64,000 nt of DNA from JAAYEA01 sp012689325 (lineage in GTDB: Bacteria > Chloroflexota > Anaerolineae > JAAYEA01), in NCBI GenBank assembly GCA_036841525.1, contig DAITVZ010000015.1:1-64000 (forward strand), read 5' to 3'. This document shows, one piece after another, positions 57,924-64,000 of this stretch. The translations under genes and the position numbers were made by a program. The notes beneath the pieces were generated by a model. The model saw nothing but the letters and a program-made list of their open reading frames with translations. It had not been told where the DNA came from and made no database searches. Positions within the stretch are counted from its first letter, which is position 1; each line of letters starts with the position of its first letter.

Positions 57924-59714
57924 ATGGAGAGGCCCGACGAAGGAACCGGCCCCCGCCTCACCGTGGAGCGCCTGACCTGCCGGATCACCTTGCCGGAGGG
58001 GCTGGCGCTCCCGCTGGCCGCGCGCGAGCGGATCGTCCGCATCGCCGAGCGGGAGCTGCCGGGGGCCTGCGCCAAGCTCCTGGACCGCCTGCCCGACCAG
58101 GGCGCCGTCTACCGCATCCGCCGCCTGCAACTGGACCTCTGGGCCAACCTGGAGGAGGCGCTGGAGGCGCAGATCGCCGAGCGCTGGGCGAGCCTGCTGG
58201 TGACCGGCGCGGCGCGGGCCATCGCCCGGGGTCTCCCCAGCCAGGTGCGCCGGTTCGACTCCGCGCAACACCTAGTGGCCAGCTTCTTGGGGGACTTGGT
58301 GGACGGGAGCGCCTGGAGCCAGTGGTATTATGACGAGTTCCGGGCGCTGGAGCCGCTGCCCCTGCCGCGGCTCGCCCTGGAGCTGCTGGCCCCGCGCCCC
58401 GGCTGGATCGCCCCCACCCTGCGGGCGCTGGGCGAGCGCGGCCGCCTGGACCCGCTGCTGGAGCGCTGGGGCGAGCGCGAGATCGCCGCGCTCTGGCGGG
58501 CGCTGGGCTTTCCCGGCGCCCCGGCGCTGGCCCCGCGCGCCGCCGAGGAGATGCCCGCGCTGCGAGCGGCCTGGGAGGCCGCCGCGCTCTCGGGCGGCGC
58601 CGATGCCGACGCCCGGGCCCGGGACCGGCTGCGGCTCTGGCTGGCGCTGGCCGAGCGCGACCCTTCCCGCGCCCTGGACCCCGACTTCGGCGCGCTGGCC
58701 CACGCCGCCGTGGAGCTGGCGAGCTGGCTGCGCGAGACGCCCGAGCTGGCGCCGCTGCTGTGGATAGAGACCGCGCCCGATCCGGCGCTCGCCCGGCGCT
58801 CCCCCTGGTGGCCCGAGCTCGCCGCCTCCCCCGCCGGGCGCCGGACGCTGGCGCAACTGGCGGCGGTCGTGCGGGGCCGGGCCGAGCCCGCGGCCCGCGC
58901 GGACGGCTGGGCGCTGGCCAGCCCGGTGGGCGGGGCGTTCCTGTTGGTCCCCGCCTTGGCCGAGCTGGGGCTGTGGGCGCGCTGGCGGGACGAGTTGGGC
59001 GAGCCCGCCGCCCGCCGCTGCCTCTTTATCCTGGCGCTCAAGGCGCTGGGGCGGGAACGGGCCCCGCTGCACCAGGGCGATCCCTTGCTGGCCGCCCTGG
59101 CCGGGCTGGACGAGCCGCCCGTCGCAGACCTGCGGCGCGCGCCCGAGCCCGATGGCCCCGCCGGGGCCTGGGCCTGGCGGCTGCCCGCCGCCGGACGCTG
59201 GCAGGCGCCGCGGTTGCAGGCGGCGATGGTTGGGAAGCTGCGGGTTATCCGGGAGGGGACGACGGGGTGCTGGCTGGGCGCCTGGCCCGGCCCGGCGCCC
59301 GACCCGCGCGCCGTGATCGACGGGTGGCCGGGGCTGGCCGGCGCGCCGCTGGCGGAGCCCGATGCGGCCGCCCAGCAGGCGCTGGAGGCCGAGGCGCGCC
59401 ACCTGCAATTGGGCCAAGGGCTGGGCTATCCCTGGCTGACGCCCTCGCTGGATGCGGCGCTCTCCGCCGCGGCCTCGCTGGCGCTGCGGCGGCTGGCGGC
59501 GATGCTGCCCGGCCTGGGGCAGGCCAGCCCGGCCTATCTGGCCCGGCAGTTCCTGGCCCAGCCGGCGACCCTGCGCGCCGGAGGGGACGCCTGGACCGTG
59601 CGCTTGAGCGGCGGCCCGCTGGCGGTGGTGTTGCGCCTCGCCCCCCTGCCCGAGGTGGTGGAGGCGCCCTGGCTGCCGCGGCCGCTGCGCCTGACCCTGG
59701 CGCGGGAGGGCTAG
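57924..59714 (+). CDS. Contractile injection system tape measure protein
   Basis: This 596-residue, Ala/Leu/Arg-rich helical protein shows the start expected of CIS tape measures: TVERLTCRITLPEGLALPLAARERIVRIAERELPGACAKLLDRLPDQGAVYRIRRLQLDLWANLEEALEAQIAERW. Long helical repeats follow. It sets tube length and sits in the lumen. The start at 57924 follows GAGGAGG, and a longer frame through the previous gene is shadow. It is the last gene of the operon. Confidence 0.85.
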   Translation: MERPDEGTGPRLTVERLTCRITLPEGLALPLAARERIVRIAERELPGACAKLLDRLPDQGAVYRIRRLQLDLWANLEEALEAQIAERWASLLVTGAARAIARGLPSQVRRFDSAQHLVASFLGDLVDGSAWSQWYYDEFRALEPLPLPRLALELLAPRPGWIAPTLRALGERGRLDPLLERWGEREIAALWRALGFPGAPALAPRAAEEMPALRAAWEAAALSGGADADARARDRLRLWLALAERDPSRALDPDFGALAHAAVELASWLRETPELAPLLWIETAPDPALARRSPWWPELAASPAGRRTLAQLAAVVRGRAEPAARADGWALASPVGGAFLLVPALAELGLWARWRDELGEPAARRCLFILALKALGRERAPLHQGDPLLAALAGLDEPPVADLRRAPEPDGPAGAWAWRLPAAGRWQAPRLQAAMVGKLRVIREGTTGCWLGAWPGPAPDPRAVIDGWPGLAGAPLAEPDAAAQQALEAEARHLQLGQGLGYPWLTPSLDAALSAAASLALRRLAAMLPGLGQASPAYLARQFLAQPATLRAGGDAWTVRLSGGPLAVVLRLAPLPEVVEAPWLPRPLRLTLAREG

Positions 59715-59760
59715 GCTGGCCTTCGCGGAACCGGAGGCCTGGACCAGGGCAGGGCGCCCG

Positions 59761-60672
59761 TTAACACCGCCAGCGATCCAGCGTCATCTCGACCGCGTCG
59801 ATGTCCCGCTCCAACTCGCTCTGCACGCCGCCGAGCAGCCGGTGGAGCTGCTTGAGCTGCGCCAGCACCCGGGGCAGCGCCCGCGTCTCCGCCTCGCCCG
59901 CCGGGGCGCGCGCGTCCAGCCGGTCGGCGCGGATCGCCTCGTAGAGCCGGGCCGTGGCTCGGGACGGCTCGACGTCGAGCTCTGCCCGCAGCGCCGTCGC
60001 GCAACGGCGGTACTGGCGCAGCGCTTCGCTGCGGTCGCCCGCCAGGTAGTACAGCCGCATGACCTGGCGATGGGCCCGCTCGTGCGCCCGGTCGTAGCTC
60101 AGGATCCTGTTGGCGTAAGCCAGCCCGGCCTCGTACTCCTGGCCCGCCTCGCAGCATTGCACCAGCTTGTCCAGCATCGCCAGGTACAGGTTCTGCAGCC
60201 GCTCGCGCTCAAAGAGGCACCAATCCTCATAGCAGCCTTCCAGCAGGTCGCCGCGATAGACCTGCGCCGCCCGCCGGAGCGCCTCGGCGCAGTCGGGCGG
60301 GAGCTGGTTGCCCGGCCGGCCCCGCGCCGACTCGGCGGCCTCCTCCAACACGGCGACGTCGATCCACAGGTCCAGGCCGGGATTGAGCTGGATCCAATCC
60401 GGCTCGGCCAGCAGCAGCGGCTCCGCGGAGCCGTCCAGGTGCTCCTGCACCGCCGAGTTGATCTGCCAGAGCGCCTGGCGCAGGCACTTTCTGGATTGGC
60501 CAGTGGGACAGTCGCCCCAGATCAGGGCGGCCAGGGCCTCGCGAGAGTGGGGGCGATCGCGGCGGATCAGCAGGTAAGCCAGCAGCTCGCGCAGCTTGGT
60601 CTCGAGGCCAAGCTCGCCGCGGTCCGATTGCATGCCGAACTTGCCCAAAAGGTTCACGCGCACCGTGCTCAT
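59761..60672 (-). CDS. BTAD-domain transcriptional regulator
   Basis: This 303-residue regulator has an N-terminal winged helix (VNLLGKFGMQSDRGELGLETKLRELLAYLLIRRDRPHSREALAALIWGD) and a BTAD helical domain (YRGDLLEGCYEDWCLFERERLQNLYLAMLDKL..AHERAHRQVMRLYYLAGDRSEALRQYRRCATALRAELDVEPSRATARLYEAI). SARP-like activators use this fold. The tail is a short helix. It is convergent with the eCIS operon, and a role in its control is inferred from place. A consensus promoter is at 60879-60907. Confidence 0.92.
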   Translation of the reverse strand: MSTVRVNLLGKFGMQSDRGELGLETKLRELLAYLLIRRDRPHSREALAALIWGDCPTGQSRKCLRQALWQINSAVQEHLDGSAEPLLLAEPDWIQLNPGLDLWIDVAVLEEAAESARGRPGNQLPPDCAEALRRAAQVYRGDLLEGCYEDWCLFERERLQNLYLAMLDKLVQCCEAGQEYEAGLAYANRILSYDRAHERAHRQVMRLYYLAGDRSEALRQYRRCATALRAELDVEPSRATARLYEAIRADRLDARAPAGEAETRALPRVLAQLKQLHRLLGGVQSELERDIDAVEMTLDRWRC

Positions 60673-60878
60673 GCTCGATCCTCCTCGACCGCCCAGCTCG
60701 CGCTGTCGCCGTGTTGGGCGGCGGCGGAGCGGCGGTCAGGTCGCTAGCCGGGGCATGACCAACGCTGGCATTTTTGGCGGGTCCGTGGCGGCGAAGGATG
60801 CTGGCAGGGATGACGATGGGGTGTGGGATATAGCGTGGGACAAAGCATCAGGGGGCTAGGCGATATCGTCCCAAGAGT

Positions 60879-60907
60879 ATTGTAACACAGGTTGATTCCA
60901 CTGTCAA
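60879..60907 (-). promoter_or_regulatory. Promoter for the BTAD regulator gene
   Basis: Minus-strand TTGACA (60902-60907), 17 bp, TACAAT (60879-60884). A divergent promoter begins 32 bp further on. The 60673-60878 leader shows no ORF. Confidence 0.85.
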
Positions 60908-60938
60908 TCCGGAATGGACCAAGTGGGATTCGAAATCA

Positions 60939-60967
60939 TTGACAGCCCGCGTTGCCTGAGGTATAAT
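60939..60967 (+). promoter_or_regulatory. Consensus promoter for the 61243 gene
   Basis: TTGACA (60939-60944), 17 bp, TATAAT (60962-60967), a perfect match. The 275-nt leader that follows is strongly GC-rich and has several inverted repeats, such as CGGCCCGTCGGGCCGGCCCGACCGCGG. Confidence 0.88.
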
Positions 60968-61242
60968 AGCGGTGGTGCTTGTTCGCACCCTCATCGTTGC
61001 GCCGAACTCCTCGCACACTCGTCGCTCGCCCAGCGGCACACGCTATCCCTCCCCTCCCGCCCGCCGGGTGTATGGCGCGCCCGCGCAGAGCAGGTCGCGA
61101 TCCGGCCCCCGATTCCAGGCGTCGCGCGGCCCGTCGGGCCGGCCCGACCGCGGCCCGTTGCCGAGAGGCTGCCGAGCCCGCGCAGCGATTGGCGCTGCCA
61201 ACGGGCTGGTGGGTATGGCTCATTGGCAAAAGGAGGGTTCCC

Positions 61243-61653
61243 ATGTCGCGTCGTATCGTGTCCGGTCGGGGCCAGCCGCTCCTGAGCGCGGGCCCGGTGG
61301 ACGGCTATTTCGACAAGGTGGTCAAGTACATCCCGGCGGACGTGATCGCCGCCTGGACCGCGGCAACCGGCCTCATCGATGGCGCGGTCGACGTGCCGAG
61401 CGACCTGCTGCTTTGGCTCGTCTTTGCCGTGGGGGCGATCTTTACCGCCATCTGGACGTTCAGGCAGACCCAGGAGCCGCCCAAGGGCCCGGCCGTCACG
61501 CAGACGGTCATCGCCACCGGCGCCTTTGTGATCTGGGTCGCGGCGCTGGGCGGGCCGTTCGCCACGTTGGGCGGCTGGAGCCCGGTCTATGGCTCGCTGC
61601 TGCTCATCGTCTACACGCTGGGGGTTGGCCTGGTGAGCCCGCCCGAGGGATAG
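61243..61653 (+). CDS. Small membrane protein of unknown function
   Basis: This 136-residue protein has three membrane segments: LLLWLVFAVGAIFTAIWTF, VIATGAFVIWVAALGGPFATL and VYGSLLLIVYTLGVGLVSP. The N-terminal part SRRIVSGRGQPLLSAGPVDGYFDKVVKYIPADVIAAWTAATG is amphipathic and probably cytoplasmic. I do not recognise a family. RBS AGGAGGG. It lies just past the BTAD gene with a strong promoter of its own, so it need not belong to the eCIS. Confidence 0.72.
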   Translation: MSRRIVSGRGQPLLSAGPVDGYFDKVVKYIPADVIAAWTAATGLIDGAVDVPSDLLLWLVFAVGAIFTAIWTFRQTQEPPKGPAVTQTVIATGAFVIWVAALGGPFATLGGWSPVYGSLLLIVYTLGVGLVSPPEG

Positions 61654-61675
61654 GGCGTAGCGCGGCTCGCAGATC

Positions 61676-61708
61676 GCGGTAGGGGCAATCCATGAATTGC
61701 CCTACCGC
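61676..61708. terminator. Palindrome between convergent genes
   Basis: GCGGTAGGGGCAAT and ATTGCCCTACCGC pair nearly perfectly. It is a member of the family at 11782 and 36611, between the 61243 gene and the lipoprotein gene, and probably works as a terminator for both. Confidence 0.6.
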
Positions 61709-61718
61709 GCCCCGCCCC

Positions 61719-62719
61719 TTACCCGCACGCGGCGAGGTTGCCGGCCTCGTCAAAGCACTGCCAATGCGCCTCGTCGAACACCTCCAGGCGCATCTTGGCG
61801 ACGTACTCGTCCAGCTCGCAAAAGGAAGCAAAGGTGATGGTGATCGACGCGCCGGGCGCCAGCTCAAAGAGCACGCCCAGGTGCAGATAGTAACAGGTCA
61901 CCAGCTCGCGCCCGCCGTTGGAGTAAAAGACCGGGTACCAGTCCTCCGGCGTGATCGCCTTGCTGCCGGTGTTGGTGAGCGTCAGCTCCAGGTTGAACTT
62001 GCGCACCGCCGACTTGTCGTCGAAGGAGCCACAGCCGCCCTGCGGGCGCCCCCACCGCTCGTAGCGCATCCCCGCCAGCTTCATCGTGACGGCCTGCGGA
62101 GGGGTGGCGGTGGGCCGCGGCTTGGGCGTGGAGGTCGGCGGCGCGGCGGTCGTGTTCGTCGGCAGCGGCGTATCGGTGGGCGCGGCCGTCGCCGTGGCGC
62201 TGGGGATCGCCTGGGCCGTGGCGGTGAGCTGCGCGGAGAACTGCGAGAGCGCCGTGGCGATGGCGGCGGCCTGCACCGCGGCGATATCCACCGTGGGCGG
62301 CGGCGTCTGCGTGGGCGGGACGGGCGTGGGCGAGGGGGGCTGGGTCGGCGGCGCCACGGTCGGCGGCGCCACGGTCGGCGGCGCCNNNNNNNNNNNNNNN
62401 NNNNNNNNNNNNNNNNNNNNNNNNNNNNNNNNNNNNNNNNNNNNNNNNNNNNNNNNNNNNNNNNNNNNNNNNNNNNNNNNNNNNNCGAGGGGGGCTGGGT
62501 CGGCGGCGCCACGGTCGGCGGCGCCACGGTCGGCGGCGCCGGGGTAAAGGTCGGCGTGATGGCGGCGAGGCGGGCGGCCTCCACCTGGGCCAGCACCGTG
62601 GCCGCGGCGGCGGTCTGCACGGCGGCAATGTCGATGGTCGGCGGGGGGACGGGGGTGGGGGCGCAGGCGGCCAGGGTCACGGTCGCCCACAGCAGCGCCA
62701 GCAGACGGCGAGCATCCAT
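61719..62719 (-). CDS. Pro/Thr-rich lipoprotein, interrupted by a scaffold gap
   Basis: The N-terminus MDARRLLALLWATVTLAACAP is a lipoprotein signal with a Cys at residue 19. PPTVA repeats (APPTVAPPTVAPPTQPP) and a second low-complexity stretch (TATAAPTDTPLPTNTTAAPPTSTPKPRPT) form a long stalk. The C-terminal domain has DNKSAV-like and VYLHLGVLFELAPG-like strands (FNLELTLTNTGSKAITPEDWYPVFYSNGGRELVTCYYL) with an Ig-like look. A 100-N gap lies in the repeat and shifts the frame as written, so coordinates across it are nominal. RBS GGAGGAAC. Function unknown; a surface protein. Confidence 0.72.
62386..62485. other. Scaffold gap of 100 N inside the lipoprotein gene
   Basis: Exactly 100 N between two GGTCGGCGGCGCC repeats that encode PPTVA units. 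The frames on the two sides differ, so the real length is not 100. Confidence 0.98.
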
Positions 62720-62882
62720 GGGGGTTCCTCCTTGCGTGCCGATCCTGGGTCCCCTGGCCGCCGCGCCCGGCCCGGCGCATTTCCCTGTCCCTGGGATGGG
62801 CCGGCTCGGCTGGCAAACGGACCCTACGCTCGATTTGCGCACAGTGTAACACGGGGTCAAGGAGGCGTCAAGGAGGGCGCGC

Positions 62883-62965
62883 TTATCGCGAATCGCGTAT
62901 CGCTAATCGTAGGACCGGAGTTGGTTGTGTCCGGCGATCTGCGATATGCGATCTGCGATTGGCGA
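62883..62965. repeat. GCGAATCGCG / GCGATATGCGATCTGCG simple repeats
   Basis: Short GCGATNNGCGAT units with an inverted TATCGCGAATCGCG/GCGATTAGCGC layout, downstream of the oxidoreductase gene. No gene is seen. Confidence 0.55.
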
Positions 62966-64000
62966 TTAGCGCCGATACACCGGCACCTGTTGCGCGCGCC
63001 CCGCGTTCAGCGCCTCCACCGCCGCCAGCGTCGCCGCGGTGGAATTCGCCCCGTCGTAGAGGTCGCAGCGGGGCGGGCGGTCCTCGGCGATGGCCGCCAG
63101 CCAGTCGGCGATCTCGGGGTCGTAGGCGTGGCCCGTCACCCGCGGCGCCTCCACCGGCTGAAAGGCGGGATGCACGTCGGCCTCGTCGCGGGCCAGCGCC
63201 GCCTGGTCGCGCTCCACCGTGCCGCGCGTGCCATAGACCCGCAGGTTGTAATAGGGCGGCATGGCCAGCCGGGGGGCATAGAGCGCCGCCACCTTGGCCA
63301 CGGCGCCGGTGTCGAAGCGAAAGAGCGCCACCTGGCAATCGTCCTGGCGCATCGCCGGAAAGGCGACGTGGTTGGACCAGCCGGTCACCTCCACCACCTG
63401 CGCGCCGCTGAACCAGCGCAGCAGGTCCAGCGGGTGGCTCCCCCCGCCCACCAAGGGCTTTTCATATTCCAGGTACCAGTTGACCCCCGTGGCGGCGTCG
63501 GTCTGCCCGGCCTGGTAGAGGAGGTTGTGGATATAGTCGCCCTCCAGGTAATAGAGCTGGCCCAGCGCCCCCTCGCGGCAGAGGCGGTGGATCGCCTCCA
63601 TGACGGGGTTGAAGCGGAGGATATACCCCACCGCCAGCTTGAGCCGGGGGTCGGCGGCGCGGGCGGCGTCCACCATCCGCTCCACCTGGGCGATGTCGTT
63701 GGCCAGCGGCTTTTCCACCAGGATGTGCTTTCCCGCGCGGACGGCGGCGATGAAGGGGTCGGCGTGAAAGGCGTCGCCGGTGTTGATGCTCACCGCCTCG
63801 ATGTCCGGCTGGGCGACGAGCTCCTCGGCGTGGGCATAGGCGCGGGCCACGCCAAAGCGCTCCGCCGCCTCGGCCAGCCGCCGCGGGTTGGCGTCGCAGA
63901 GCGCGACGATCTCGGAGCGGCCCTGGGAGACGCCCACCCGCTGGTGGGCCTCCAGGTGGGCCAGGCCGTTGTGCCCCAGCCCGATCATGCCGACACGGAT
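62966..64000 (-). CDS. Gfo/Idh/MocA-family oxidoreductase, N-terminus cut by the window edge
   Basis: At least 344 residues remain; the frame runs off the window edge (IRVG before MIGLGHNG), so the true start is outside. The Rossmann glycine motif is GLGHNGLAH; the family EKP motif is ILVEKPLANDI. The C-terminal alpha/beta domain (VNWYLEYEKPLVGGGSHPLDLLRWFSG) carries the catalytic His. These enzymes oxidise or reduce sugars or related compounds with NAD(P). The substrate is unknown. Confidence 0.93.
   Translation of the reverse strand: MRVGMIGLGHNGLAHLEAHQRVGVSQGRSEIVALCDANPRRLAEAAERFGVARAYAHAEELVAQPDIEAVSINTGDAFHADPFIAAVRAGKHILVEKPLANDIAQVERMVDAARAADPRLKLAVGYILRFNPVMEAIHRLCREGALGQLYYLEGDYIHNLLYQAGQTDAATGVNWYLEYEKPLVGGGSHPLDLLRWFSGAQVVEVTGWSNHVAFPAMRQDDCQVALFRFDTGAVAKVAALYAPRLAMPPYYNLRVYGTRGTVERDQAALARDEADVHPAFQPVEAPRVTGHAYDPEIADWLAAIAEDRPPRCDLYDGANSTAATLAAVEALNAGRAQQVPVYRR

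Noticed and set aside
61243..61653. The small membrane protein as an eCIS anchor or payload
   Set aside because: It has its own divergent promoter and no family link to known eCIS parts; closeness alone is weak evidence.

Overview
The window is a GC-rich bacterial contig, about two thirds G+C by eye, with three 100-N scaffold gaps. Several features suggest Chloroflexota (Anaerolineae/Caldilineae-like): a lipoprotein ABC substrate-binding protein with a Val/Glu/Lys-repeat linker, a BTAD-type regulator, an extracellular contractile injection system (eCIS) and many dispersed palindromic repeats in the spacers. That placement is inference from gene style. No rRNA, tRNA or CRISPR array was recognised.

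Region 1 (0-19 kb) is mostly core metabolism and regulation. argG and argH lie behind a leader with an Arg-rich peptide and an intrinsic terminator. They are followed by an HNH nuclease / histidine kinase / Crp-Fnr operon and a DUF123 protein. Next come a peptide-type ABC importer (binding protein plus two permeases), an ABC-2 exporter pair, and an ABC-F ATPase behind its own short ORF and terminator. After these come a 23-residue lysine-rich ORF, a RAYT-type transposase with its palindromic repeats, a two-TM protein of unknown function and a DUF937 protein.

Region 2 (19.3-29.4 kb, minus strand) is a phage-derived block. It holds a replication-type protein with in-gene iterons, a tail-like protein, a membrane protein, a possible head-tail adaptor, small proteins, a protease-capsid reading frame and a portal. 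Its promoter carries a GAAC-N4-GTTC (LexA-type) palindrome. No terminase, tape measure, lysis enzyme or integrase is visible.

Region 3 (29.5-36.5 kb) holds two head-to-head paralogous small genes and a secreted repeat protein. It also holds ApbE with two membrane-anchored FMN-binding proteins, a PIN toxin-antitoxin pair and a DEAD-box helicase with a changed motif III.

Region 4 (36.7-60.7 kb) is a near-complete eCIS operon. The order is a small leading protein, DUF4255 cap, CarboxypepD_reg-like protein, sheath/tube pair 1, sheath/tube pair 2, DUF5908, LysM protein, gpD hub, gpV spike, DUF2169-like protein, DUF4150/PAAR tip, gp25, gpJ, a propeller/gpI fusion, three fibre-like paralogues (one collagen-like), a DUF6734-type glycosyltransferase and a tape-measure protein. 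Many neighbours overlap by 4 bp. A BTAD regulator faces the end of the operon. No AAA+ ATPase or cargo toxin is recognisable. The embedded glycosyltransferase, the collagen-like fibre, the DUF2169/PAAR pair and the sheath with an inserted CarboxypepD_reg domain are the most unusual parts.

Region 5 (60.9-64 kb) has a small membrane protein, a Pro/Thr-rich lipoprotein broken by a scaffold gap, and the 3' part of a Gfo/Idh/MocA oxidoreductase cut by the window edge.
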